Assembly (NCBI GenBank): GCA_947454155.1
Contig: CANGIT010000001.1
Coordinates: forward strand, 62,001-126,000
DNA length: 64,000 nt
Source: Chitinophagaceae bacterium
GTDB lineage: Bacteria; Bacteroidota; Bacteroidia; Chitinophagales; Chitinophagaceae
Direction of reading: 5' to 3'
Positions 39,028-47,940 of this stretch are shown in pieces; positions within the stretch are counted from its first letter, which is position 1, and each line of letters opens with the position of its first letter. Made by a program: the position numbers and the translations under genes. Below the pieces are notes generated by a model. It did not search any database, was not told the origin of the DNA, and saw only the letters and a program-made list of their open reading frames with translations.

Positions 39028-39933
39028 ATGTATTATCTTGTTTACGGCATATTGTACCTGTTTTCACTTTTACCGATGTTTATTCTTTACGGTATAAGTG
39101 ACTTCGCGTATTTCATCATCTGCCATGTTCTTGGATACCGTAAGAAAGTGGTGATGCATAATCTCTCCATTGTTTTTCCTGAAAAATCAATCGCAGAAAA
39201 AAAAAGAATAGCCAGGAAGTTTTACAGAAACCTGACGGATACATTTATTGAAACCATCAAGCTGATCAGCATTTCCGAAAAGAAATTCAGGAAGATGGCT
39301 TCAATCGACTTAACTGCTGCCATTGAGATGGCAGGTAAAGGCAAGTCGGTTCAGTTTATGGCCGGACACCAATTCAATTGGGAGCTGGCCAACTGGCTGA
39401 TTGCGGCACAAATGCCTATTCCGTTTGTTGGTGTGTATATGAAAATCAAGAATCCGGCGATTAACAAGATATTCTTCGACCTACGGGCCAAAAAAGGTAC
39501 GATGCTGGTGGCAGCAACAGAATTTCGAAACAAGATGCACCAATTGCTGAATACACAGTACAGTATTGGATTAGCTGCCGATCAAAATCCAGGTACACAC
39601 TCAGCAGCCAACTGGCTTTATTTTTTTGGTAAGCCCACTCCATTCGTCAGTGGTCCGGATAAAGCCGCCATTCGAAACGGCTGTGCAGTGATTTATGTAA
39701 AAATGGTCAAGTTGAAAAGGGGGCAATACCGTTTTGATACCCTGGTGCTGGCAGAAAACGGAGCCGAGTTGGTAGAAGGAGAGCTGACCAGAAGGTACAG
39801 GGACAAGCTTGAAGAGATGATCAGAGAACGCCCCGACAATTACTTATGGAGTCATCGGAGATGGAAAGCGCCTTACCAGAATGCCTATGTTTCCAAATGG
39901 ATAGACAATGTCCCTGCGCCCGACATGCCATAA
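39028..39933 (+). CDS. Lysophospholipid/lipid A acyltransferase (LpxL/HtrB family)
   Basis: MYYLVYGILYLFSLLPMFILYGISDFAYFI, GHQFNWELANW, AADQNPG, WSHRRWK. Confidence 0.92.
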   Translation: MYYLVYGILYLFSLLPMFILYGISDFAYFIICHVLGYRKKVVMHNLSIVFPEKSIAEKKRIARKFYRNLTDTFIETIKLISISEKKFRKMASIDLTAAIEMAGKGKSVQFMAGHQFNWELANWLIAAQMPIPFVGVYMKIKNPAINKIFFDLRAKKGTMLVAATEFRNKMHQLLNTQYSIGLAADQNPGTHSAANWLYFFGKPTPFVSGPDKAAIRNGCAVIYVKMVKLKRGQYRFDTLVLAENGAELVEGELTRRYRDKLEEMIRERPDNYLWSHRRWKAPYQNAYVSKWIDNVPAPDMP

Positions 39934-39978
39934 GCGATCTTTTGCTGAAATATTTCTATACAGTTTTCAGTTGAACTA

Positions 39979-41382
39979 TCAGTTAAGCGTAGCTGCTTCC
40001 TTTACAATCTTTACTTTTTCCTGTTCTTTGATCTTGGCCCATCCCCCCAAAACGTTTCTCAGATTATTGATGCCTTGTTTTTTAAGGAGTGATGCCGCAA
40101 TCACACTTCTGTAACCACCCGCGCAATGGATATAAAGGTTTTGTCTGTCTTCGAACTGAGCCAATTGAGCAATGTCATTCATCTCGTGCAGCGGCAGATT
40201 CATGGCATCTTCGAGATGGCCTTCGCCAAACTCATTTTCTTTGCGCACATCCACCACCAGCAAATTGGGATCATGGGGCATATCCATCATCAGCTCATCA
40301 GCTTCCACATCAATGATCATGTCTACCGTTTCTCCTGCATTCACCCAGGCTTCAAAGCCACCATCCAAACAACCTTTCATCTTCTCGAATCCAACACGGG
40401 CCAAACGAATAACCGATTCTTCTTCTTTGCCATTTTCTGTGATCAAAATGATATCCTGGTCGAATGAAAGCAACGATCCAGCCCATTCTGCAAATCTTCC
40501 TTCAAGTCCGATGGAGATTGATCCGGGAACAAACCCGTTGGTGAACACATTTGCGTGTCTTGTATCCAATATCAGCGCGCCATTGGAAGCGGCGGTTTTA
40601 AAATCAGAGATGGAAAGTTTATTTGTTCCATTTGCCTTCACCTTATCTACAGCATCGTAACCACTCTGATTGATTTTGGCATTGATGGCAAAATAAGGCG
40701 GAGCGGCTTGCAAACCGGTAGTGACTGATTTTATAAATTCTTCTTTGCTCTGTGCTTTGAGTGCGTAATTTTTTTCTTTTTGGAGGCCAATGGTGGAGTG
40801 GGTATCGGGTCCCAGGTTTTTTCCGCAACTGCTGCCGGGGCCATGCGCCGGATACACAAGGATATGGTCTTCGAGCGGAATGATTTTTTCCTGAAGGGTA
40901 TCGTACATGATGGCTGCCAGATCCTCACTGCTCATGTGGCCACTGCTGAGGTCGGGACGGCCAACATCTCCAACAAACAATGTGTCTCCGGTAAAAATTG
41001 CATGAGATTTTCCTGCTGCATCGCGCAACAGAAAACATGAGCTTTCCAATGTATGGCCAGGCGTGTGCAGCACTTCTATGGTCAGCTCACCAAGCGTAAA
41101 AATTTCATGGTCTTTGGCATGGGTTACGGGATAGTTTGTTTTGGCGTTGGGACCAAATATGATTGGAGCGCCGGTAGCTTTGCTTAAATCAATATGACCA
41201 CTCACAAAGTCGGCATGAAAATGAGTTTCAAAAATATACTTGATGGCTGCATTTCTTTCTTTGGCCAATGCAATATAGGCATCAATATCGCGAAGCGGAT
41301 CGATGATGGCCACTTCGCCTTTACTTTCGATATAATAAGCTGCTTCACTCAGGCAATTGGTATAAAATTGTTTGATGTACAT
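39979..41382 (-). CDS. MBL-fold persulfide dioxygenase-type hydrolase fused to two rhodanese domains
   Basis: THFHADFVSGH, HTPGHTLES, GDTLFVGDVGRPDL; C-terminal rhodanese with HCAGGYRS; first rhodanese lacks a Cys at the equivalent loop; start set at MYIKQFYT. Confidence 0.92.
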   Translation of the reverse strand: MYIKQFYTNCLSEAAYYIESKGEVAIIDPLRDIDAYIALAKERNAAIKYIFETHFHADFVSGHIDLSKATGAPIIFGPNAKTNYPVTHAKDHEIFTLGELTIEVLHTPGHTLESSCFLLRDAAGKSHAIFTGDTLFVGDVGRPDLSSGHMSSEDLAAIMYDTLQEKIIPLEDHILVYPAHGPGSSCGKNLGPDTHSTIGLQKEKNYALKAQSKEEFIKSVTTGLQAAPPYFAINAKINQSGYDAVDKVKANGTNKLSISDFKTAASNGALILDTRHANVFTNGFVPGSISIGLEGRFAEWAGSLLSFDQDIILITENGKEEESVIRLARVGFEKMKGCLDGGFEAWVNAGETVDMIIDVEADELMMDMPHDPNLLVVDVRKENEFGEGHLEDAMNLPLHEMNDIAQLAQFEDRQNLYIHCAGGYRSVIAASLLKKQGINNLRNVLGGWAKIKEQEKVKIVKEAATLN

Positions 41383-41397
41383 TGAAAAAATTTTGGC

Positions 41398-41436
41398 AAA
41401 AATAAAAAAAAGCGGCTGCATCATGCAACCGCTTTT
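41398..41436 (-). terminator. Rho-independent terminator after ArsR-family gene
   Basis: Minus strand AGCGGTTGCA-TGA-TGCAGCCGCT followed by a T-rich run. Confidence 0.75.
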
Positions 41437-41455
41437 CAGATAATTTGAATTTCAG

Positions 41456-41803
41456 TTAATCTACGAGTTCACCAACGAATTTGTTGATTTCTTCAATTCT
41501 TTTGTAATTGACGGTATAGTAAATGAATTTACCATCACGTTGTGTAACAACGATACCGGCTCTTCTTAAGATAGCCAGATGTTGTGAAGCTACTGATTGC
41601 TCAAGACGAAGTCTTACATAAATTTCAGTAACAGTAATCTTTTTTTCTGAATCGATGAGTGCAAGAATCTGCTGACGAAGCTTGTGGTTGAGGGCTCTTA
41701 AAACAAGTGCTGCCTTTTTGAGGTTGTAAAAATTTACTTTCAAAGACTTGCCAAGGTTTTCAGCGCCTACATTGTTGTCCTCTGGTTGATTTGGAACAAT
41801 CAT
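41456..41803 (-). CDS. ArsR-family winged-helix transcriptional regulator without cysteines
   Basis: ALNHKLRQQILALI, LRLEQSVASQHLAILRRAGIVVTQRDGKFIYYTVN wHTH; no Cys in the sequence. Confidence 0.92.
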   Translation of the reverse strand: MIVPNQPEDNNVGAENLGKSLKVNFYNLKKAALVLRALNHKLRQQILALIDSEKKITVTEIYVRLRLEQSVASQHLAILRRAGIVVTQRDGKFIYYTVNYKRIEEINKFVGELVD

Positions 41804-41844
41804 AGGTTATTAAATTTTAAGTTTATAATGGAAATAAAGCGAGG

Positions 41845-41875
41845 CAAATATAGGGATTCATGATTATTATGCAAA
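41845..41875 (-). promoter_or_regulatory. Textbook Bacteroidota promoter TTTG-N19-TATATTTG for ArsR gene
   Basis: Minus strand TTTG (41875-41872), 19 nt, TATATTTG (41852-41845). Confidence 0.7.
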
Positions 41876-41909
41876 CATTCACAATGAATTAGTTGCCGTT
41901 GTGAAAATT

Positions 41910-42599
41910 TTAACTTTTTGGTTGTGTTGATACAGATTCATGTTCTTTTATATACAGTGGTTCACTCCATCGAATATCATCATAAATGGATTCATTATTT
42001 CTGATATAACTCATCATGGCCAATGATTGGCAATAATTCAAATTGTTCACAAATGTCGCATTATGATGATTGATGATATGACTAAATTTTTCAGATCCAT
42101 TGCCGCAAAAAATAATTTTATTGTCATTCAATTCCTTAGCAAATGAATTGTCATTCAAGATCATTGCGCAAGGATTGGTCACAGTATTAAGATTAATGTC
42201 GTACAAAGCGGTGAAAACTTCCATGCGTCTGGCATCAATCATGGGGCATAACAAAGCTTCCTTCTGTAGAGTGACTTTTTCTGCAGCATGGGCCAGCAGT
42301 TGAAGTGAATTGATGCTTATCAACGGAAGCCCGAGTGCATAACAAAGTCCTTTCGCTGTTGACAATCCAACACGTAATCCGGTGTATGAACCGGGGCCAG
42401 TTGTAACGGCAATTGCATGTAGATCTTGCATCGAAGTGCCAGCAGCATCCAATAATTCCTTTATAGCAGTGTGCATGAAAACTGCATGGTCTTTTTGAAT
42501 GTCGTTGGTTCGGAGCTGAACAATCTGTCCATCTATAGCTACGCTTACAGAGGCCGATTCCAATGCTGTATCTATATTGAGTATAACTGTTTTCATCAA
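41910..42599 (-). CDS. tsaB: tRNA threonylcarbamoyladenosine biosynthesis protein TsaB
   Basis: LNIDTALESASVSV, TTGPGSYTGLRVGLSTAKGLCYAL, PMIDARRMEVFTALY. Confidence 0.95.
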   Translation of the reverse strand: MMKTVILNIDTALESASVSVAIDGQIVQLRTNDIQKDHAVFMHTAIKELLDAAGTSMQDLHAIAVTTGPGSYTGLRVGLSTAKGLCYALGLPLISINSLQLLAHAAEKVTLQKEALLCPMIDARRMEVFTALYDINLNTVTNPCAMILNDNSFAKELNDNKIIFCGNGSEKFSHIINHHNATFVNNLNYCQSLAMMSYIRNNESIYDDIRWSEPLYIKEHESVSTQPKS

Positions 42600-43201
42600 C
42601 CTTGTTTTTCGAGTAATGGACAGGGGGTGTAAATCACATTTTGTTTAGCCAACACCTTTAGCAACTCAAGCACTGGAAATGCGCCTATTTCCTGAAGCCA
42701 TTCAAAAGGTCCTTTCGGATATCCTGTTCCCAGTTTCATGGCGATGTCTATTTCTTCTTCTGTACTTACGCCTTGTTCTTTGGCGAAAAAACCTTCATTG
42801 ATGATCATAGCGATAACTCTTGCAGAAACAAAACCCGGCTCATCAGGTTGCAACATGTGTTTAATATTCAGCTCATTTAGAATTTCAACATGACCTTGTG
42901 TGATTGTACCGGCAAGTTCCCACAAATTTCTTTTTACAAAACCATTCCAGCCATTCATACGAATGACATTTCCGGAGTGAGTGAAATTTTTCAAAGGAAA
43001 GCTGACGCTATTGATGAAGACGGGGCAGGAGATGGTGGAATAATCACCAAGGCAGGCATCCGGCGATAAATTGAAAAAAGCATGAAGATGCTCAATCTCA
43101 TTCAATTCTTTCCAATTGTTGATGTGTATCCATTGATGTTGGTCAAATCTATTTGTCAATTCATTAAATGTCTTCTCATCAGATAGTACCGCGAAGTTCA
43201 T
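42596..43201 (-). CDS. 3-hydroxyacyl-CoA dehydrogenase C-terminal-domain protein with degenerate N-terminal domain
   Basis: PGFVSARVIAMIINEGFFAKEQGVSTEEEIDIAMKLGTGYPKGPFEWLQEIG matches 3HCDH C-domain; no GxGxxG Rossmann motif; 4-bp overlap with tsaB. Confidence 0.8.
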   Translation of the reverse strand: MNFAVLSDEKTFNELTNRFDQHQWIHINNWKELNEIEHLHAFFNLSPDACLGDYSTISCPVFINSVSFPLKNFTHSGNVIRMNGWNGFVKRNLWELAGTITQGHVEILNELNIKHMLQPDEPGFVSARVIAMIINEGFFAKEQGVSTEEEIDIAMKLGTGYPKGPFEWLQEIGAFPVLELLKVLAKQNVIYTPCPLLEKQG

Positions 43202-43239
43202 GTGCAAAAGTTTTGGCAAAAATAGGTTTGGGAATAGGA

Positions 43240-43247
43240 TATATTTG
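43240..43247 (+). promoter_or_regulatory. Putative -7 box TATATTTG upstream of RidA-family gene
   Basis: TATATTTGC 18 nt upstream of ATG 43266. Confidence 0.4.
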
Positions 43248-43265
43248 CATATCGATAAAATAAAA

Positions 43266-43652
43266 ATGATGGCCGAAAAAAATATCATCAGCACGATTGA
43301 CGCACCAGCCCCCATTGGTCCATATAATCAGGCGGTAAAATCCGGAAATCTTATTTTCATCTCAGGTCAGATCTCTTTGATTCCCGGCACTGAAACGCTG
43401 GTCAATGAAAGTATTGCAGCAGAAACTCATCAGGTGATGAAAAACATTGGTGCCATCCTGAAATCTGAAGGCCTTGATTTCAGCCACATCATCAAAACGA
43501 CAATTTTCCTGAGTGGTATGGAACACTTCGCAGAAGTGAACCAGGTGTATGGACAATACTTCTCCTCAGATTTTCCTGCACGCGAAACAGTCGCTGTAAA
43601 AGGACTTCCTCGCAATGTGAATGTTGAAATCAGCATGATAGCTTCACTTTAA
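43266..43652 (+). CDS. RidA (YjgF/YER057c/UK114) family protein
   Basis: APAPIGPYNQAVKSGNLIFISGQI, FPARETVAVKGLPRNVNVEISMIA. Confidence 0.96.
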   Translation: MMAEKNIISTIDAPAPIGPYNQAVKSGNLIFISGQISLIPGTETLVNESIAAETHQVMKNIGAILKSEGLDFSHIIKTTIFLSGMEHFAEVNQVYGQYFSSDFPARETVAVKGLPRNVNVEISMIASL

Positions 43653-43654
43653 TC

Positions 43655-44575
43655 ATGATCATCATTACAGCTCCAGTTCATCCTTCATTTATTGAACGAC
43701 TTCAGCAGCTTCAACTATCTTACGAATATCAACCTCAACTGGATGATGTTGGATTAGCTGCCATCATACACAACGCAACCGGGTTGGTAGTAGCTACCCA
43801 TATTCCCATAGACAAAAAATTGATCAACCAGGCCACTTCTTTACAATGGATTGCCCGATTGGGCAGTGGAATGGAACATATCGATGTCGTGTATGCTGCC
43901 GAAAAAAATATCAGATGCATCAGTAGTCCCGAAGGCAACAGTAATGCTGTGGCAGAGCATGCCGTTGGGCTCTTGCTTAATTTTCTCAGAAATATTTCCA
44001 GCAGTCAGCTCGAAGTAAAATCATTACAATGGAACCGAGAGTCCAACAGAGGATATGAAATTGGAAGCAGAACTGTTGGCGTTATTGGCTATGGAAATAC
44101 AGGAAGCAGATTTGCCCAACTGATGTCAGCATTTGGAGCTCGTGTGCTGGTATATGATAAATATAAGTCCGGATTTGGCTCTTCCACAATCATCGAAACA
44201 GATTTCAACACTTTGATGTATGAGGCTGATATTGTCAGTGTTCATCTGCCATTGAACAATGAGACTTCTAACTTTATAAACGAAGACTTCTTTTCAATAA
44301 TGAAAAAAAAAGCCCTCCTCATCAATACCTCGAGAGGAGGTATCATGAATACTTCTGCGTTAATTCAAGCTATTCAAAACGGAAGGCTTGCAGGAGCACT
44401 ACTTGATGTTTTGGAAAACGAGAAATTAGCCACACTTACAAAGGAGCAAAAGGAAAATTTCGATTTCCTTATTCAGCATCCATCCGTCATCATGACTCCT
44501 CACATAGCAGGGTATACCCATGAAGCTTTTTACAGAATGGGACAGATTATACTTGAAAAATTAGGGTTGGCTTAG
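43655..44575 (+). CDS. D-2-hydroxyacid dehydrogenase (phosphoglycerate dehydrogenase-like)
   Basis: GSGMEHIDV, VGVIGYGNTGSRFAQLMSAFGARVLVYD, LINTSRGGIMNTSAL, TPHIAGYTHEA. Confidence 0.94.
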   Translation: MIIITAPVHPSFIERLQQLQLSYEYQPQLDDVGLAAIIHNATGLVVATHIPIDKKLINQATSLQWIARLGSGMEHIDVVYAAEKNIRCISSPEGNSNAVAEHAVGLLLNFLRNISSSQLEVKSLQWNRESNRGYEIGSRTVGVIGYGNTGSRFAQLMSAFGARVLVYDKYKSGFGSSTIIETDFNTLMYEADIVSVHLPLNNETSNFINEDFFSIMKKKALLINTSRGGIMNTSALIQAIQNGRLAGALLDVLENEKLATLTKEQKENFDFLIQHPSVIMTPHIAGYTHEAFYRMGQIILEKLGLA

Positions 44576-44611
44576 TTTTTACTTTTCCTTTTTACTATAT
44601 TTGTCTTTACG

Positions 44612-44646
44612 CAACGCTTTAGTCATCTGAGGCGTTGTATTTTTTT
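44612..44646 (+). terminator. Terminator/attenuator-like hairpin in the greA upstream region
   Basis: CAACGCTTTAG-TCAT-CTGAGGCGTTG (11-bp stem incl. G-U pairs) followed by TATTTTTTT. Confidence 0.7.
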
Positions 44647-44668
44647 AGAGAATACTAAACGCAATTTT

Positions 44669-45142
44669 ATGGCAGAAACGAATTATGTAACGAAGGATAC
44701 TTTTCAAAAAATGCAGGAAGAATTACAGCGCATGAAAGCGGTGGATCGTCCTGCAGCCAGCAAGGCCATTGCTGAAGCCCGTGAAAAAGGTGATTTGAAA
44801 GAAAATGCAGAATATGATGCGGCAAAAGAGGCGCAAGGTATGCTGGAGGCGAAGATTAAACACTTGGAAGGCGTCATCGCAACGGCAAGGATTCTGGATG
44901 AATCGAGTATTGATTCCAGCAGAGTGAGCATTCTTACAAAAGTTACCGTTACCAATCTGGCCATCAACAAGTCCATGACGTATCAAATAGTATCTGAAAA
45001 AGAAGCCAGTTTGAAGGATGGCAAAATATCGGTTACTTCTCCCATCGGAGCTGGATTGCTGGGCAAGGTAGTGGGTGATATCGCAGAGGTGACGGTGCCT
45101 GCAGGAAAAATAAAATTCAGAATCGAAAATATCACTGTTTAG
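44669..45142 (+). CDS. greA: Transcription elongation factor GreA
   Basis: RPAASKAIAEAREKGDLKENAEYDAAKEAQGMLEAKIKHLE, SPIGAGLLGKVVGD. Confidence 0.97.
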   Translation: MAETNYVTKDTFQKMQEELQRMKAVDRPAASKAIAEAREKGDLKENAEYDAAKEAQGMLEAKIKHLEGVIATARILDESSIDSSRVSILTKVTVTNLAINKSMTYQIVSEKEASLKDGKISVTSPIGAGLLGKVVGDIAEVTVPAGKIKFRIENITV

Positions 45143-45160
45143 CAATAAAGCTTCATTTAC

Positions 45161-45550
45161 ATGACTATCTTTTCCAAAATCATTTGTGGAGAAATTCCTT
45201 CATATAAAATTGCGGAAGATGAGCATTTCTATGCTTTTCTGGATATTTTTCCTTTGGTCAAAGGGCATGTTTTGGTGGTGCCCAAAGTGGAAACGGATAA
45301 GTTTTTTGATTTGGATCAACAATATCTTTCACAAATGCTACTGTTTGCACAGCCTATCGCCAAGGCAATTGAAGTAGCATTTCCCTGCAACCGTTGTGGC
45401 CTCAGTGTTGTAGGACTGGAAGTGCCTCATGCCCATATGCATTTAATGCCCATCAACTCCGAAGATGACCTGAATTTCACAAGGGCAAAACTCTCACTTT
45501 CCAAAGAGGAGTTGGAAGCGGTACAGCAAAAAATTCTTGCAGCGCTCTAA
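45161..45550 (+). CDS. HIT family protein
   Basis: IFSKIICGEIPSYKIAEDEHFYAFLDI; HAHMHLMPI histidine triad. Confidence 0.96.
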   Translation: MTIFSKIICGEIPSYKIAEDEHFYAFLDIFPLVKGHVLVVPKVETDKFFDLDQQYLSQMLLFAQPIAKAIEVAFPCNRCGLSVVGLEVPHAHMHLMPINSEDDLNFTRAKLSLSKEELEAVQQKILAAL

Positions 45551-45552
45551 AA

Positions 45553-46116
45553 TTATTTTTTTAAACGTTCCGGATTTTTAGTCAGGAAATCTTTCCAGTC
45601 TTTTGATTTGGTTGCACCTGTACTCAACACCGTGCGGTTTTGAAAATGATGACATACGGCTACAGCCAATGCATCTGAAGCATCAAGGTAAGTGGGTATT
45701 TCCTTTAATTTGAATAGCTGTTTCAACATGCTGAACACTTGCTCTTTTGAAGCGTTGCCATTTCCGGTTACAGATTGTTTTACTTTTTTGGGAGCATATT
45801 CCGTTATGGGTATTTTATATTGCATGGCGGCGGCAATAGCCACACCTTGCGCTCTTCCCAGCTTCAGCATGCTTTGCACATTCTTGCCAAAAAATGGAGC
45901 TTCAATAGCAAAATCGGAAGGATGATGAATGGAGATGAGGTCGGAAACTTTTTGATGTATTTTTTCCAGCCTTTTATAGGCATCATCTTTAGCATTGAGT
46001 TTTATGACGCCCATGCTTATTAGTTTCATATCATTGCCTGTAACGGCTATGATGCCATAACCCATCACGAGGGTGCCCGGGTCGATACCTAAAATGATTT
46101 TTGATGCTTTTTGCAA
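45553..46116 (-). CDS. ruvC: Crossover junction endodeoxyribonuclease RuvC
   Basis: IILGIDPGTLVMGYGII, AIEAPFFGKNVQSMLKLGRAQGVAIAAA, ASDALAVAVCHHF; start likely TTG 46116. Confidence 0.94.
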   Translation of the reverse strand: MQKASKIILGIDPGTLVMGYGIIAVTGNDMKLISMGVIKLNAKDDAYKRLEKIHQKVSDLISIHHPSDFAIEAPFFGKNVQSMLKLGRAQGVAIAAAMQYKIPITEYAPKKVKQSVTGNGNASKEQVFSMLKQLFKLKEIPTYLDASDALAVAVCHHFQNRTVLSTGATKSKDWKDFLTKNPERLKK

Positions 46117-46149
46117 GTGGGGGCTTAATTTTACCGAACAATATTCGTC

Positions 46150-47148
46150 TTGAACAAAAATATCAAAATATTCGTCAATTACTTCCTGGGGCCTTTGTTG
46201 TTTATTGCTCTTTCTTATTCTCTGTATAAACAGATTATTCATCAGCCTGATCTTCCGGCAAGATGGCATCAGATCAAAGCAAGTTGGTGGCAGCCTGCTT
46301 TTTTATGGGTGATTGTTTTGATGCTGATCAATTGGGGATTGGAAGCTGCAAAATGGCAACTGCTGGTCAAACCTTTGGAACACATCGGTTTTTTGAAAGC
46401 GTATCAATCTGTATTGGCCGGATGCAGCATCACCATGCTTACCCCTAACCGTACTGGTGAGTTTGGCGGCAGGGTGATGTTTCTGAAAACTGAAAACAGA
46501 CTGAAAGGAATCGCAGCAACAGTGTTGGGCAGTATGAGTCAGTTACTCATCACTTTGATGGCAGGTTGTTTGGGGGTATATTATTTCAGGCATCCCTTGT
46601 ATTTAAAAGGAGTTGGCATGCAGTCATGGTTTCAGCAATGGATTTTCAGTGATGGAGTAATCGCTTTGAGTATGCTTTTGATGGCCGGCTTGTTATTGTT
46701 CATCTTCAAAGGGAAATGGCTGGTTTTGCTTTCGCAGAAAATAAAAATGATGCATAAGCTGACAAGCTATATTGAGGTCATCAAAACTTATAGAAACAAA
46801 GATTTGTTAAGACTGATCACTTATTCATCATTGAGGTATTTAGTTTTTATTTTGCAATACCGGATGATATTTCAATTACTACAGGTACACATGCCCTTAT
46901 TGGAATGCATGGCATTGGTGGCTGTTTTTTATTTGATGATGGCCCTGGTGCCAACCATCGGATTCACAGAGTTACCGGTAAGGGGAGCAGCAGCAGTACT
47001 GGTTTTCGGCATCTACTCGAACAATGTTATCGGCATTCAGGCTGCAACGTTAAGCATTTGGTTCATCAATCTGGTAATACCGGCGTTTGTTGGCAGCATC
47101 TTTATTTTAGGCGTTAAATTAATGAAAGAAAAAAATGAATTGGATTAA
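46150..47148 (+). CDS. Flippase-like/lysylphosphatidylglycerol synthase TM-region family membrane protein
   Basis: Multiple TM segments, QSVLAGCSITMLTPNRTGEFGGRVMFLK, PTIGFTELPVRGAAAVL; TTG start. Confidence 0.82.
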   Translation: MNKNIKIFVNYFLGPLLFIALSYSLYKQIIHQPDLPARWHQIKASWWQPAFLWVIVLMLINWGLEAAKWQLLVKPLEHIGFLKAYQSVLAGCSITMLTPNRTGEFGGRVMFLKTENRLKGIAATVLGSMSQLLITLMAGCLGVYYFRHPLYLKGVGMQSWFQQWIFSDGVIALSMLLMAGLLLFIFKGKWLVLLSQKIKMMHKLTSYIEVIKTYRNKDLLRLITYSSLRYLVFILQYRMIFQLLQVHMPLLECMALVAVFYLMMALVPTIGFTELPVRGAAAVLVFGIYSNNVIGIQAATLSIWFINLVIPAFVGSIFILGVKLMKEKNELD

Positions 47149-47938
47149 AATGATTCCTTTTCTGGCCATCGGCTGGACTTTGCCTGCTCAGCCCAATGAG
47201 CAAAATGGTGAGTTTTGCGGTATCACCAATACTTCTTTCAAATCTGGCGAAACCGTCAACATGACTGTTTTTTACAGTACTATGGGTGCCTATGTTGGCG
47301 CGGGAGACGCTACTTTTACCACTACAATTGAAAGATTAAACGGCAAGCCGGTTTATCATGCCGTAGGTGTAGGTAAAACCTATTCTTTTTTCGACAACTT
47401 TTTTAAAGTGAGAGACCGTTACGAAAGTTATTTCGATACGGCAACCATGCAACCATACAAATTCATTCGTAATGTAGATGAAGGTGGTTACAAGATTTAT
47501 AACAATGTCACCTTCAACCAATCGGCCAATACTGCCATCAGCAGCAATGGCGTATTCAAAATTTCCGATTGCATGCAAGATGTGGTAAGTGCAATCTATT
47601 ATGCCAGAAACATTGACTTCAATAAATATAAGCCAGGTGATAAAATTCCTTTCGACATGTTTTTGGATGACGAGGTTCATCATCTCTATCTTAAATACAT
47701 GGGAAAGGAAAAAGTGAAGACGCGTTATGGAAAATTCAGGGCAATCAAAATCAAGCCTTTGCTGATCAAAGGAACCATATTTGAAGGCGGCGAAGGTATG
47801 AATGCCTGGATCAGCGACGACCCCAACCATCTGTTGTTGAGAGCCGAAAGTCCGATTGTAGTAGGCAGTATAAAGGTAGATATGATGGGTTATCAGAACT
47901 TGCGTTACCCGCTAACTTCATTTATGGGTTTACGCTAG
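47135..47938 (+). CDS. DUF3108 domain-containing protein
   Basis: Secreted protein with YGKFRAIKIKPLLIKGTIFEGGEGMNAWISDDPNHLLLRAESPI. Confidence 0.82.
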   Translation: MNWIKMIPFLAIGWTLPAQPNEQNGEFCGITNTSFKSGETVNMTVFYSTMGAYVGAGDATFTTTIERLNGKPVYHAVGVGKTYSFFDNFFKVRDRYESYFDTATMQPYKFIRNVDEGGYKIYNNVTFNQSANTAISSNGVFKISDCMQDVVSAIYYARNIDFNKYKPGDKIPFDMFLDDEVHHLYLKYMGKEKVKTRYGKFRAIKIKPLLIKGTIFEGGEGMNAWISDDPNHLLLRAESPIVVGSIKVDMMGYQNLRYPLTSFMGLR

Positions 47939-47940
47939 CA

